Shown piece by piece: positions 42,087 to 51,439 of a stretch of 64,000 bases of DNA. Source of the DNA: Clostridium_AB sp036639235 (GTDB lineage Bacteria; Bacillota; Clostridia; Clostridiales; Caloramatoraceae); the NCBI RefSeq assembly GCF_036639235.1, contig NZ_JAVWJB010000002.1, positions 55,661-119,660 of the forward strand, written 5' to 3'. The notes below the pieces were generated by a model that made no database searches, was not told the origin of the DNA, and saw nothing but the letters and a program-made list of their open reading frames with translations. Within the stretch, counting starts at the first letter, position 1. Each line of letters opens with the position of its first letter. A program made the translations under genes and the position numbers.

Positions 42087-43344
42087 TATTAACCCTCCCT
42101 AGGAAATAAATAGTATCTTCACTTAATGTATTAGCAGCTTTTATAACCTGATCCCTTGTAACAGTTGTTATTCTTTCACATAGATCATCTAATGTATAGT
42201 CTGATGAGTATATATTTAAACCCTGTATATATCCTATATACGTATATTTGTTATCCTTAATTCCTTTAAGTGAGTGTTTAGTAGCACTTTTCGCTGTTTC
42301 AAGCTCTTCATCTGTAAATTCTCCATTTTTAATGGATGATAAAATTTCCTTAATTCGTGAAACTGCAATATCTTTACTAGATGGGTCTATTCCACATGCA
42401 ACAAACATCATGCCCTTATGTTTTTCAACTGTACTATATATTGTGTAGCATAGACTTTCCCTTTCACGTAAAGCCGTAAAAAGCTTCGCCTCAGGCCCTC
42501 CTCCAAACAGTCTATTAACAACACTTAATGCTGGAAACTCTAAACTATTTATATCTATATCCGTTCTAAAGCCAATTACAAGCTTTCCTTGATTTGTATC
42601 TATATTCTCAACAAATTCTTTTTCTTCATCTATAATCTTTTTATCAATTGATATACTAATCTTCTGTACATCATTAAAATCAAATCTGCTTTTTAATTTA
42701 GGTAGAAATTCTTCCCTATTAACATTTCCCATAACATAAATATTCAGTGGCATATTATTTATTATTTCTTTATATCGTTTATAGCACCCCTCGTTAGTTA
42801 GGGATTCAATAGACTCCTCATCACCAAGCTTATCTATTGAATATGCCTCGTTACTACACATTACCTGAATAGCTCTGTCAAAGGCATAACTTTCCTTATC
42901 ATTTATCTTTCCCTTAAATGCAGATAGTAAATTTCTCTTTTCTTCCTCAAAGTATGTATCATTAAATCCATTTTCACCTCTTAAGGGATTATTGATTATA
43001 CTATGTAAGAACTCAAGTATTTCATCTTCATAATTACCATCAACACATTCAAGACTCGGATTAATGTAGTTTAGATGTAGGGATACTGTATAAATCTCCC
43101 CCTTAAGATTAATATCACTGCCAACAATAGATCCATAGTTAGAATTTAAAAATCTTGATATCTCCCTTGAGGTTTTGTATTTTTCACATCCTCTTAAAAG
43201 GATACTAGATACTAATGCATTTTTTGATGCATTCTTGTCTAATGGCATATAATACATAAACCATATGATTATTGACTTCATTGATTTATTTTCAAGAAAG
43301 TATATATTTTTGCCCTTTGATAGTTCCTCGCTATAACAGTTCAT
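42076..43344 (-). CDS. M16-family protein lacking the zinc motif (YmfF-like partner)
   Basis: About 422 residues with M16 fold features (a VSSILLRGCEKYKTSREI helix, LFTALRERESLCYTIYS in the C-terminal half). At the place of HxxEH there is no such motif, so it cannot bind zinc in the standard way. It should be the non-catalytic partner of the next gene, as YmfF is to YmfH. The start is ATG 43344 (MNCYSEELS), because TTGGAGGT lies 4-5 bases before it; an in-frame TTG 12 bases upstream is inside that site. Confidence 0.85.
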   Translation of the reverse strand: MNCYSEELSKGKNIYFLENKSMKSIIIWFMYYMPLDKNASKNALVSSILLRGCEKYKTSREISRFLNSNYGSIVGSDINLKGEIYTVSLHLNYINPSLECVDGNYEDEILEFLHSIINNPLRGENGFNDTYFEEEKRNLLSAFKGKINDKESYAFDRAIQVMCSNEAYSIDKLGDEESIESLTNEGCYKRYKEIINNMPLNIYVMGNVNREEFLPKLKSRFDFNDVQKISISIDKKIIDEEKEFVENIDTNQGKLVIGFRTDIDINSLEFPALSVVNRLFGGGPEAKLFTALRERESLCYTIYSTVEKHKGMMFVACGIDPSSKDIAVSRIKEILSSIKNGEFTDEELETAKSATKHSLKGIKDNKYTYIGYIQGLNIYSSDYTLDDLCERITTVTRDQVIKAANTLSEDTIYFLGRVNNEN

Positions 43345-43438
43345 AAAAACCTCCAATTAATAAACATTTATATATTAACTTTCCCCTTAAAAATCCTTTG
43401 TATTCCTTATTATTTAACATATGCAAATTTCTTAATGC

Positions 43439-43467
43439 TTGAAGGATACATAACTATGGTTTATAAT
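43439..43467 (+). promoter_or_regulatory. Sigma-A promoter of ychF
   Basis: TTGAAG (43439-43444), 17-base spacer, TATAAT (43462-43467), then AAAGGAAG before the ychF ATG at 43501. Confidence 0.75.
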
Positions 43468-43500
43468 TTATAGGATGATTACTTGAAAGGAAGATTATAG

Positions 43501-44598
43501 ATGAAACTAGGTATAGTTGGTTTACCAAACGTAGGTAAAAGTACACTTTTTAATGCAATAACTCAAGCTGGAGCTGAGTCAGCTAACTACCCATTCTGTA
43601 CAATAGAGCCAAACATAGGTGTTGTTAGTGTTCCAGATGATAGACTAGAAAAACTTGCAAACGTATATTCTTCACAGAAGATTCTACCTGCTGCTATAGA
43701 ATTTTATGATATAGCAGGACTTGTTAGAGGCGCTAGTAAGGGAGAAGGACTTGGAAATAAATTCCTTGCTCATATTAGAGAAGTTGAATCAATAGTTCAC
43801 GTTGTTAGATGTTTTGACGACGGTAATATAGTTCACGTAGATGGTTCAGTAGATCCTATTCGTGATATTGAAACTATTAACTTAGAACTTATATTCTCAG
43901 ATATTGATGCTATTGATAAGAAGATAGACAGAAACAAGAAGCTTGCAAAAAGCGGAGATAAAAATGCTGTTAAGGAAACTGCATTCTGTGAAAAGCTTAA
44001 GGCTCATCTTGAAAGCGAAAAGCCTGCAAGAACTCTTGATATGACAGATGATGAAAAGGAAATGATTAAGCATCTATTCCTTTTAACATCAAAACCTGTA
44101 TTATATGCAGCTAACCTATCAGAGGACGATTTAATTAACGGTTATGGAGAGAACCCATATCTTAACAAGGTAATCGAATATGCTGCATCAGAAGGATCTG
44201 AAGTTATTCCTATATGTGCAAGGGTTGAAGAAGAAATATCAACACTTGAGGACGATGAGAAGGCTGAATTCCTTGCTGATTACGGATTAAGCGAGCCTGG
44301 TCTACATAGACTTATTAAGGCAAGCTACAAGCTACTAGGACTTATTAGTTACCTAACTGCAGGACCTAAGGAAACTAGAGCTTGGACTATTAAGGCTGGA
44401 ACTAAGGCACCTGCTGCTGCTGGTAAAATCCACTCAGATATCGAAAGAGGATTTATCAGAGCTGAAGTTGTTGCTTTTGATGACTTATTTGCTGCTGGTT
44501 CTGAAGCTGCTGCTAAGGAAAAAGGGCTTATTAGACTTGAAGGTAAAGAGTATATTATGAAAGACGGCGACGTTGTAGAATTTAGATTCAACGTTTAA
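43501..44598 (+). CDS. ychF: Redox-regulated ATPase YchF (Obg-like)
   Basis: P-loop protein of the Obg family that prefers ATP. G1 GLPNVGKST (about 7-15), DIAGLVRGAS (G3), and a degenerate G4 of NLSE type instead of NKxD, which explains adenine specificity. A TGS domain ends the protein with KEYIMKDGDVVEFRFNV (shown in part: DGDVVEFRFNV). It has roles in ribosome and stress biology. 365 residues is normal. It is the first plus-strand gene of the window. Confidence 0.97.
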   Translation: MKLGIVGLPNVGKSTLFNAITQAGAESANYPFCTIEPNIGVVSVPDDRLEKLANVYSSQKILPAAIEFYDIAGLVRGASKGEGLGNKFLAHIREVESIVHVVRCFDDGNIVHVDGSVDPIRDIETINLELIFSDIDAIDKKIDRNKKLAKSGDKNAVKETAFCEKLKAHLESEKPARTLDMTDDEKEMIKHLFLLTSKPVLYAANLSEDDLINGYGENPYLNKVIEYAASEGSEVIPICARVEEEISTLEDDEKAEFLADYGLSEPGLHRLIKASYKLLGLISYLTAGPKETRAWTIKAGTKAPAAAGKIHSDIERGFIRAEVVAFDDLFAAGSEAAAKEKGLIRLEGKEYIMKDGDVVEFRFNV

Positions 44599-44603
44599 TA
44601 GAA

Positions 44604-44642
44604 AATGGGAACCTAAGATGATCTTAGATTCCCATTTTTTTA
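44604..44642. terminator. Bidirectional terminator between ychF and the Lon-type gene
   Basis: Hairpin TGGGAACCTAAGA / TCTTAGATTCCCA with A and T runs on both sides. It sits six bases after ychF and overlaps the stop of the convergent gene, so it can serve both. Confidence 0.88.
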
Positions 44643-47015
44643 TTTTTTATCTCCCTTAGATGCTGAATATGCATCTAACTTATCTTTAACTCTTTCCTTA
44701 ACATATAAATATACATGTCCTTGATACTTACTTAAAACATCACTTTGACACACTATTTCAAAAACCTCTTCAACCTTTTCAACTGCATACACATGGAAAA
44801 GACCATTTCTAATAGCCTCTAACACTTCCTGACTTAATATTAAATCATCAATATTTTGCTTTGGAAGTATTGCTCCTTGAGTGCCATCAAGACCAAATCT
44901 TTTACAAACCTCAAAGAATCCTTCTATTTTCTCGTTAACTCCTCCAACAGGTTGTACCATTCCCTTTTGATTAACAGAACCTGTTATCGCAATTGACTGA
45001 CTTATTGGGGTATCTGATAGGCTAGATGTTAATGCTACAAGCTCTGCAAGTGATGCTGAATCTCCATCTACTCCTGAATATAACTGTTCAAAACAAATAC
45101 TTGCTCCAAAGCTTATAGACTTATCCTTACCATAGGTTTCATTAAAATACCCTGATAAAACAAGTATTCCCTTACTGTGGATATTTCCACTCATATCAAC
45201 TTCTCTTTCAATATTAACTATACCATCACTTGATGAATATGTTGCAATTGTTATTTTGTTTTGGCGACCAAATCTATAATCACCTATATCTAAAACAGAA
45301 AGTCCATTAATCTCTCCAACCTTATATCCATTAACATCGGTAATATACTTACCCTCTTCATACATAGCAAGTACCTTTTCACGATACATACTATGTCTAT
45401 ATTCAACCTTTTCAAGTGCATCTGATATATCATGTGCATCTATTTGAACCTTACCTCGTTTTTTCGTAAGCGAAGCAGCCTCTTCTATAAGATCTACTAT
45501 TTTCTCCATTCTTGCTGAATAGTATTTCCTACTGTCAACAAGTCTTGCAGAGTATTTAAATATTATCTTAACCCCATCTCTAGTAATAGGTGGCAATGAG
45601 TTTTCACTACAATAGTTAGAAATAAATCCTAGAATTTTCATTGAATTTGACCCTGTATTTTTAATTTCTGTATCAAACTCTGCCTTAACCTTAAAGAACT
45701 CCCTAAAATACTCATCATTATCATATAAAAGATAATAGGTGTACATATTACCTAAAAGTACTATCTTAATATCAAGTTCAATATCATCAGGTACTAAATT
45801 GGTTAATGAAATTACGTCATACTGGCTTTTTAGGTTTTGAAGGCTTTGAATTGAGATTTTCTTGGTTTTAAGACTTCTCTTAAGAGCCATCCATCCACCA
45901 TAACTTTTTAAAAGTGCCTCAGCCTCTATAACAAGGTATCCACCATTTGCCTCATGTAGACTACCTGGTTTAATCATTGAAAAGTCTGTTATAAGACCTG
46001 AGTGCTTATTTTCATATTCTATACTACCAATAAGGGAGCTATAGTCTGGGTTTTCCTCAAATATAACAGGTACACCCTCTTGGTCCTTATAGGTTACAAA
46101 AACATTTACATCATATCTTTTAAAGAAACTGTCATCAAACTCCTCTGAATCCTTTTCATCTTCATACTCAATAAATATCTCTATATATTCAATTATATCT
46201 TCTTGAAGGTCATCAAGGTAATCTAGTATATCCCTTGAATAACCATATAACATTTTTAGATTTTTAAAACTATCGTCCATTATAGCAAGAGAAACACTAC
46301 TATCAAGGTCTTGTAGACGTTGTCCCATTTGCTTTTTAATTTCCTTAGTCTTTTTAATAACCTCAAGAGCTACAAGCTTAAGTTCTGAAACCTTTGCATT
46401 TATTTCTTCCCTTTCCTTCTCTGTTAAATCCTCGTATTCTTTTTCGCTCATTTCATCTTCATCATCACGAAGGGGAATAAATGCAAATCCTTCAGATGTA
46501 TTTTTAACCTTAAATCCATTTAACCCTGCTTCATTTTGAAGTATATTCATAAGCTTTGATATTTTTTTCTTATACTTATCTATAATATCATTTCTTTCTC
46601 TCTCATAAATATTGTCAGTAAAACTTCTTGGCACTTCTCTATATAAAAGATTCATAAGTTCTTCTATATCTTCTTTAAATTTTGGAGCTTCCCCAGAGTG
46701 TAACCATAGTGCTCTAGGTTTGTAAGGATTAGAAAAATTATATACATAACACCAATCTTTTGGGGTTGGTAGGTTTTTAGCATGTGCTTTAAGTTTTTCT
46801 AAGATATAACTTTTTTTTCCTGTTCCCATACCCCCTGAAACAAAAATATTATACCCTACCCTATCCATAGAAAGACCAAACTCAACAGCATCAACTGCCC
46901 TATCCTGACCTATTATATCTCTGTAACCACTAATTTCCCTTGTAGAATTAAACTCTGGTAGAAAATCAAAATCCATTAGAAGATTTTGATAGGTTAGCTC
47001 ATTTTTATTACGCAT
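44640..47015 (-). CDS. Lon-family ATP-dependent protease (LonC/YcbZ-like)
   Basis: 791 residues: an N-terminal AAA-type ATPase module with a Walker A GGMGTGKKS (about 61-69) in which the usual S/T after GK is K-S, an unusual large helical insertion (about 150-300), and a C-terminal Lon protease domain. The Ser-Lys dyad is visible as GDSASLAEL (Ser) and GGVNEKIEGF (Lys). It lacks the Lon N-terminal substrate domain, so it belongs to the LonB/LonC/YcbZ group. Substrates are unknown. Monocistronic, with convergent ychF downstream. Confidence 0.88.
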   Translation of the reverse strand: MRNKNELTYQNLLMDFDFLPEFNSTREISGYRDIIGQDRAVDAVEFGLSMDRVGYNIFVSGGMGTGKKSYILEKLKAHAKNLPTPKDWCYVYNFSNPYKPRALWLHSGEAPKFKEDIEELMNLLYREVPRSFTDNIYERERNDIIDKYKKKISKLMNILQNEAGLNGFKVKNTSEGFAFIPLRDDEDEMSEKEYEDLTEKEREEINAKVSELKLVALEVIKKTKEIKKQMGQRLQDLDSSVSLAIMDDSFKNLKMLYGYSRDILDYLDDLQEDIIEYIEIFIEYEDEKDSEEFDDSFFKRYDVNVFVTYKDQEGVPVIFEENPDYSSLIGSIEYENKHSGLITDFSMIKPGSLHEANGGYLVIEAEALLKSYGGWMALKRSLKTKKISIQSLQNLKSQYDVISLTNLVPDDIELDIKIVLLGNMYTYYLLYDNDEYFREFFKVKAEFDTEIKNTGSNSMKILGFISNYCSENSLPPITRDGVKIIFKYSARLVDSRKYYSARMEKIVDLIEEAASLTKKRGKVQIDAHDISDALEKVEYRHSMYREKVLAMYEEGKYITDVNGYKVGEINGLSVLDIGDYRFGRQNKITIATYSSSDGIVNIEREVDMSGNIHSKGILVLSGYFNETYGKDKSISFGASICFEQLYSGVDGDSASLAELVALTSSLSDTPISQSIAITGSVNQKGMVQPVGGVNEKIEGFFEVCKRFGLDGTQGAILPKQNIDDLILSQEVLEAIRNGLFHVYAVEKVEEVFEIVCQSDVLSKYQGHVYLYVKERVKDKLDAYSASKGDKK

Positions 47016-47151
47016 AATATCCCTCCCCCACCTTAATATAATATTCTACCTAAAAAATAATATCCTTATTTATGCAAGGTAAAAAATAAAACTCTTCTAA
47101 ATATCATATTTGTTTCTCCTAATTTGTGTTACATAATATATTTGAAAAAAT

Positions 47152-47176
47152 AAAAAAACTCTACTTTAAAGTAGAG
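47152..47176 (-). terminator. Intrinsic terminator of deoC
   Basis: Stem CTCTACTT / AAGTAGAG with a two-base centre and a T run on the minus strand, 30 bases past the deoC stop. Confidence 0.82.
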
Positions 47177-47205
47177 CTTCTTAAATATATATTTAATTTT
47201 AAGGC

Positions 47206-47880
47206 TTAATATGCGTTTATTTTAGAATCTACTCCAATAATATTTAATGAATTACTTGTTCCAAGTCTAGTTGCACCTGAATTAATCATGCTTACTGCAT
47301 CCTCATATGTTCTAACTCCACCTGAAGCCTTAACCTCAGATACTTCTCCTGAAATCTCCTTCATTAACTTAACATCTTCAATAGTAGCTCCTCCTGATGA
47401 GAATCCTGTTGATGTCTTTACAAAGTGCGCTCCAGCTTTATTTGATAGTTTAGTAGCTAACGCCTTTTCTTCCTCGGTTAAAAGTGCTGTTTCTATAATA
47501 ACCTTAACAATGGCTCTATCCTTAACAGCATCAACTACTCTTTTAATATCATTATAAACGTAATCTTCATCCCTATCCTTAAGACGTCCTATATTAATTA
47601 CCATATCTACTTCAGTAGCACCATTTTCCACTGCATCAATAGCCTCGTATTCCTTAACCTTAGTAGTTGTAGCACCTAAAGGAAACCCTATAACCGTACA
47701 TACCTTAACAGGTGTGTCCTTAAGTAGGCTATAACACTTATTAACGTTACATGGATTAACACATACAGATGCAAATAGATATTTTTTAGCTTCCATGCAA
47801 AGCTTCTCTATTTGATCATATGTTGCCTCTGCCTTTAGTAGTGTATGGTCTATATACTTTGCTATCTCTTCTCTTTTCAC
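47206..47880 (-). CDS. deoC: Deoxyribose-phosphate aldolase
   Basis: Class I aldolase that splits 2-deoxyribose 5-phosphate into glyceraldehyde 3-phosphate and acetaldehyde in nucleoside catabolism. The barrel has IDHTLLKAEAT at the start, the Schiff-base lysine in HFVKTSTGFSSGGAT, and EVKASGGVRTYEDA. 224 residues is typical. Starts with GTG (47880) after AAGGAGG at 7 bases. No other deo genes (deoB, pdp, punA) lie nearby. Confidence 0.97.
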   Translation of the reverse strand: MKREEIAKYIDHTLLKAEATYDQIEKLCMEAKKYLFASVCVNPCNVNKCYSLLKDTPVKVCTVIGFPLGATTTKVKEYEAIDAVENGATEVDMVINIGRLKDRDEDYVYNDIKRVVDAVKDRAIVKVIIETALLTEEEKALATKLSNKAGAHFVKTSTGFSSGGATIEDVKLMKEISGEVSEVKASGGVRTYEDAVSMINSGATRLGTSNSLNIIGVDSKINAY

Positions 47881-48040
47881 TTGTTATCCTCCTTAAAAAT
47901 AATAATATTTTTATAGTCTATTATATTTTACCCAATGTCTACATAAAATTAAACATAAACTATTTGACAAGTTAATACTTTACTCTTTAAAGTATATGCC
48001 CTATAATTTATTAGTATATACATATATTTATAGTTCTTTA

Positions 48041-48049
48041 TGCTATAAT
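48041..48049 (+). promoter_or_regulatory. Extended -10 promoter of the small basic orphan
   Basis: TGCTATAAT at 48041-48049 is a perfect extended -10. A start near 48056 gives a leader of about 44 bases before the ATG at 48100. A TTGACA at 47964 is too far upstream to pair with it. Confidence 0.5.
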
Positions 48050-48099
48050 TATAAAGAGGTATTATCTTATTTTATTAAATTGATAAAGGAGATTGAAAC

Positions 48100-48501
48100 A
48101 TGGGCTTCAAAGAAACGATTGCTAAAAAGTACGCTGATACTTACTATAAAAGATACGGTGATAGAATAACTCAGGTTCAAGGACACATTCTAAGTGTTAA
48201 GGTAACTTCAAAGTCATTCCTTGGAATTTTTAACATTCTTACTGCTGATATAGTTGTTAAACTTGATAGAAACAAGGCTATTGCAAGATGTCAGTACAAA
48301 ATTAAGAAGTGGTTCAAAAAGCCAAGCTTTATGAATCTTGCACAGGGACACTCAGTTATTGTTCAAGGTGTTAAGGGCAAAAGAGGTAAGGAAAATAGTG
48401 ATCTTATTTCAGTTGTTAACATTAGAAATCTTACTACTAAGGGAGACCTTGTTGCAGTAGATCAGAAAATTAAAAAGGTACAACAAAGACAATCAAAATA
48501 A
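48100..48501 (+). CDS. Small basic protein, possible OB-fold nucleic-acid binder
   Basis: I do not recognise a named family. 133 residues, highly basic (many K/R, few acids). After a helix (about 1-20) a five-strand pattern is suggested: ITQVQGHILSVKV, ILTADIVVKLD, AIARCQYKI, HSVIVQGV and SVVNIRNLT. The alternating hydrophobics with the turn GHSVIVQGVKGKRGK resemble an OB fold. AAAGGAGAT stands 7-8 bases before ATG 48100, and an extended -10 and a strong terminator flank the gene, so it is clearly expressed as a single gene. Codon use looks like that of highly expressed neighbours. RNA or DNA binding is an inference. Confidence 0.75.
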   Translation: MGFKETIAKKYADTYYKRYGDRITQVQGHILSVKVTSKSFLGIFNILTADIVVKLDRNKAIARCQYKIKKWFKKPSFMNLAQGHSVIVQGVKGKRGKENSDLISVVNIRNLTTKGDLVAVDQKIKKVQQRQSK

Positions 48502-48504
48502 AAG

Positions 48505-48538
48505 AACTCCTTAGGATAACCTAAGGAGTTTTTATTTT
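48505..48538 (+). terminator. Intrinsic terminator of the small basic orphan
   Basis: Perfect 11-bp stem AACTCCTTAGG / CCTAAGGAGTT, loop of 4, then TTTTATTTT. Confidence 0.9.
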
Positions 48539-48546
48539 ACCTATAA

Positions 48547-48577
48547 CCAAAGTAAAGGAGTGCATCTGCACTCCTTT
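48547..48577 (-). terminator. Intrinsic terminator of the P-type ATPase gene
   Basis: Perfect 11-bp stem AAAGGAGTGCA / TGCACTCCTTT, loop of 2, followed by a modest T-rich tail on the minus strand. Confidence 0.75.
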
Positions 48578-48580
48578 ATA

Positions 48581-51208
48581 TTATTTTCTATACCAAAATA
48601 AACTTGATATTAATGACATTACAAGTGAAAGTAGTAATACTACTCCCCAATTAAGTATTGATAATCCCTGGGTGTGGAATATTCCCTGCATTACAGGTAG
48701 GTAAACAATACCTAAAAGTAATATAAATGAAGATAATACTGCAAGAACTAAATATACATTACTAAATAAACCAAGATTAAATACAGAACTTCTTTCACTT
48801 CTACACTCAAATACATGGAAAAGCTGAGACATAACAAGTGTACAAAGTGCAACTGTTCTAGCAAGCATTAGGTTTCCATTCCAATAAACAAGTGTTACTG
48901 CAAAAGCAACTACCGTAGACATACCAATTAATGCTCCCCTTAAAACAATCTTACCCCAAAGCCCATCTGCAAAAATACCCTCATTCTTCTCCCTAGGCTT
49001 TTTCATCATAACGTCTTTTTCTGCTTTTTCAAGGCTTAAAGCCATTGCTGGAAGTCCATCTGTTGCAAGATTAACAAGTAATATTTGTATAGGAAGAAGT
49101 GGTATAGGAAGGCTCATTAAACTAGCAACGAACATTGTTAACACTTCACCTATATTACAGGATAAAAGATATCTTAAGAATTTTCTTATATTATCATATA
49201 TAACTCTACCTTCACGAACAGCCTCAACTATAGTTGTAAAGTTATCATCTAGAAGAATCATTGATGATGCTTCCTTTGTAACATCTGTTCCCTGTATTCC
49301 CATTGAAATACCTATATCAGCTTCCTTTATAGCTGGTGCATCATTAACACCATCCCCCGTCATTGCAACAACTTGTCCTTTTCTCTTAAAGGCCTTTACT
49401 ATTCTATACTTATGAGCAGGTGACACCCTAGCAAATACTCTTATTCTATCAATACTATTATCTAGCTTTAAGTCGCTCATTTTATCAAGTTCTTCACCTG
49501 TTACAACTAAACTATCCTTATCTACCATTGAAAGCTTTTCAGCTATAGCATAGGCTGTTAACTTATGATCTCCAGTAATCATAACAGGTGTAATTCCAGC
49601 TAATCTACATTCGAGTATAGCATCCTTAACCTCTTCCCTAGGTGGGTCTATCATACCAACAAGACCTAGAAAAACTAGATTATCTTCAACTATAGAATCT
49701 GAATCCTTATATGCAAGTGCAAGCACTCTTAATGCTTCCTTTGCCATAGAGTTACTAGCCCCAGCTATTTTTTCCTTCATTTGAGCAGTTAGTTTTATAA
49801 CCTCTCCTCCAATGTTTGCATAACTACATCTTGAAAGCACCCTCTCAGCTGCTCCCTTAGTAAACACTATGCTTTGAGATGAGTTTTTACAAAGTACAGA
49901 CATCATTTTCCTATCTGAATCAAATGGATTTTCACGTATTCTTCTATATTTATCACATAATTTATCATTACCAAATGCTTTTTGGCATAGAACAACAAAT
50001 GAAATTTCAGTAGGGTCTCCAATATACTTACTAGTAAGCCCTCCCCTTGATGGTTCAGTATGTGCATTATTACATGCCATACCACATTCAAGTAGCATTT
50101 TAAGAGTTATATCACTTTCTATATTTACCCTTGCAGAATTATATGTTATTTTACCACTTGTATCATATCCACTACCTGTTACCTCGTAGGTTTTATCAAG
50201 TGCATAGATTTTCTTAATTGTCATTTTATTTTGTGTTAATGTTCCTGTTTTATCTGAACAAATAACCTTAGTACATCCAAGTGTTTCAACGGCTTGAAGC
50301 TTTCTAACTAATGCTTTTTTCTTCATCATTCTTTGTACACCTAGTGCAAGGGATACAGTAACAATAGCAGGAAGACCCTCTGGAATCGCTGCAACAGCTA
50401 ATGACACCCCAACAAGGAACATTCTATAGACATCTTCTCCTCTAATAATACCCGTAACAGTTACAACTCCACATACTATTAAACATCCGATAACTAAAAC
50501 CTTACCTAGGTTATCAAGCTTTTCTTGAAGTGGAGTTTGCTTAGTTTCTATTTCTCCTAGCATACCTGCAATTTTACCCATTTCAGTTCCCATACCCGTA
50601 GAAATAACCCTAGCTCTTCCACGACCAGCAATAACGCTACATCCCATATAAAGCTTATTTTTATCACTTACATTTGAATTTTGTTTATGTACAAACTTTT
50701 CGACTGGAACAGATTCTCCAGTTAATATAGATTCATCACTTTGAACCGAGAATCCGTTAACAAGTATACAATCAGCAGAAATTCTATCTCCTGCCTCAAG
50801 TTCTAAAATATCACCGAGGGCTACTTCCCTAGCGTTAATTGTACATATCTTACCGTCTCTAACAACCTTTGCAGTTGGTGCTGAAAGATTTTTTAAAGCC
50901 TCAAGTGACTTTTCTGTTTTAAATTCTTGAACAAATCCTAAAATTGCATTAAGTAAAATTATAATTAATATGGTTACAGCATCTGCCTTCTCCCCCATGA
51001 ATCCTGATATTAGGGTTGCACCTAAAAGCACCCATGTCATAAAATCATTAAATTGAGATAATAAAATTTTAATCAATGATGTCTTTTTCTTCATTTCTAG
51101 TTCATTATAACCATTTGCTTCAAGTCTTTTTGCAGCATCCTTTGAAGAAAGACCTTGATTAAAATCAATTGGGCTATTATTTAAAATGTCATCCTTTTGT
51201 AGCCTCAT
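48581..51208 (-). CDS. P-type calcium-transporting ATPase (PMCA/SERCA-like)
   Basis: 875-residue P2A ATPase that pumps cations, most likely Ca2+, out of the cell. Cation-binding PEGL in transmembrane segment 4 (about 276-279), TGES in the actuator domain, DKTGTLT with the phosphorylated D319, and GDGVNDAPAIKEADIGI in the P domain are intact. About ten membrane segments. It is close to YloB/LMCA1-type pumps. A CTTCTAA-C-TTAGAAG palindrome lies in its promoter region (separate entry). Divergent to the pyrophosphatase gene. Confidence 0.93.
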   Translation of the reverse strand: MRLQKDDILNNSPIDFNQGLSSKDAAKRLEANGYNELEMKKKTSLIKILLSQFNDFMTWVLLGATLISGFMGEKADAVTILIIILLNAILGFVQEFKTEKSLEALKNLSAPTAKVVRDGKICTINAREVALGDILELEAGDRISADCILVNGFSVQSDESILTGESVPVEKFVHKQNSNVSDKNKLYMGCSVIAGRGRARVISTGMGTEMGKIAGMLGEIETKQTPLQEKLDNLGKVLVIGCLIVCGVVTVTGIIRGEDVYRMFLVGVSLAVAAIPEGLPAIVTVSLALGVQRMMKKKALVRKLQAVETLGCTKVICSDKTGTLTQNKMTIKKIYALDKTYEVTGSGYDTSGKITYNSARVNIESDITLKMLLECGMACNNAHTEPSRGGLTSKYIGDPTEISFVVLCQKAFGNDKLCDKYRRIRENPFDSDRKMMSVLCKNSSQSIVFTKGAAERVLSRCSYANIGGEVIKLTAQMKEKIAGASNSMAKEALRVLALAYKDSDSIVEDNLVFLGLVGMIDPPREEVKDAILECRLAGITPVMITGDHKLTAYAIAEKLSMVDKDSLVVTGEELDKMSDLKLDNSIDRIRVFARVSPAHKYRIVKAFKRKGQVVAMTGDGVNDAPAIKEADIGISMGIQGTDVTKEASSMILLDDNFTTIVEAVREGRVIYDNIRKFLRYLLSCNIGEVLTMFVASLMSLPIPLLPIQILLVNLATDGLPAMALSLEKAEKDVMMKKPREKNEGIFADGLWGKIVLRGALIGMSTVVAFAVTLVYWNGNLMLARTVALCTLVMSQLFHVFECRSERSSVFNLGLFSNVYLVLAVLSSFILLLGIVYLPVMQGIFHTQGLSILNWGVVLLLSLVMSLISSLFWYRK

Positions 51209-51241
51209 TTAATTCCACCTCCTAAGTCATATTATTTATTT

Positions 51242-51280
51242 ATATTAAGTAAACTTCTAACTTAGAAGTAAACTTTACAA
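51242..51280 (-). promoter_or_regulatory. Palindromic operator candidate upstream of the calcium ATPase
   Basis: CTTCTAA-C-TTAGAAG (51254-51268) is a perfect 7-bp-armed palindrome flanked by two copies of AAGTAAACTT-like sequence (51248-51256 and 51267-51275). It lies about 45-60 bases upstream of the ATPase start, between a poor -35 (TTTACT) and a -10-like TAATAT (51247-51242). It could also affect the divergent gene. Confidence 0.4.
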
Positions 51281-51439
51281 AATAGTATATTAAAGTAGTC
51301 CCTTGTGTTATAATAAAAATGTTATTCTGAAGTAGGTTTGTCTTAAAACGCTATTAAAGATATATGCAGAATAATTAATACTATGCTAAATTTAAAATTT
51401 TAATTATAAATTACGATTTTTATCGGAGGTGCCTTTTAA

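Noticed and set aside
47964..48007. TTGACA (47964) with TATAAT (48002) as promoter for the small basic orphan
   Set aside because: The 32-base gap is far too long; the extended -10 at 48041 fits better.
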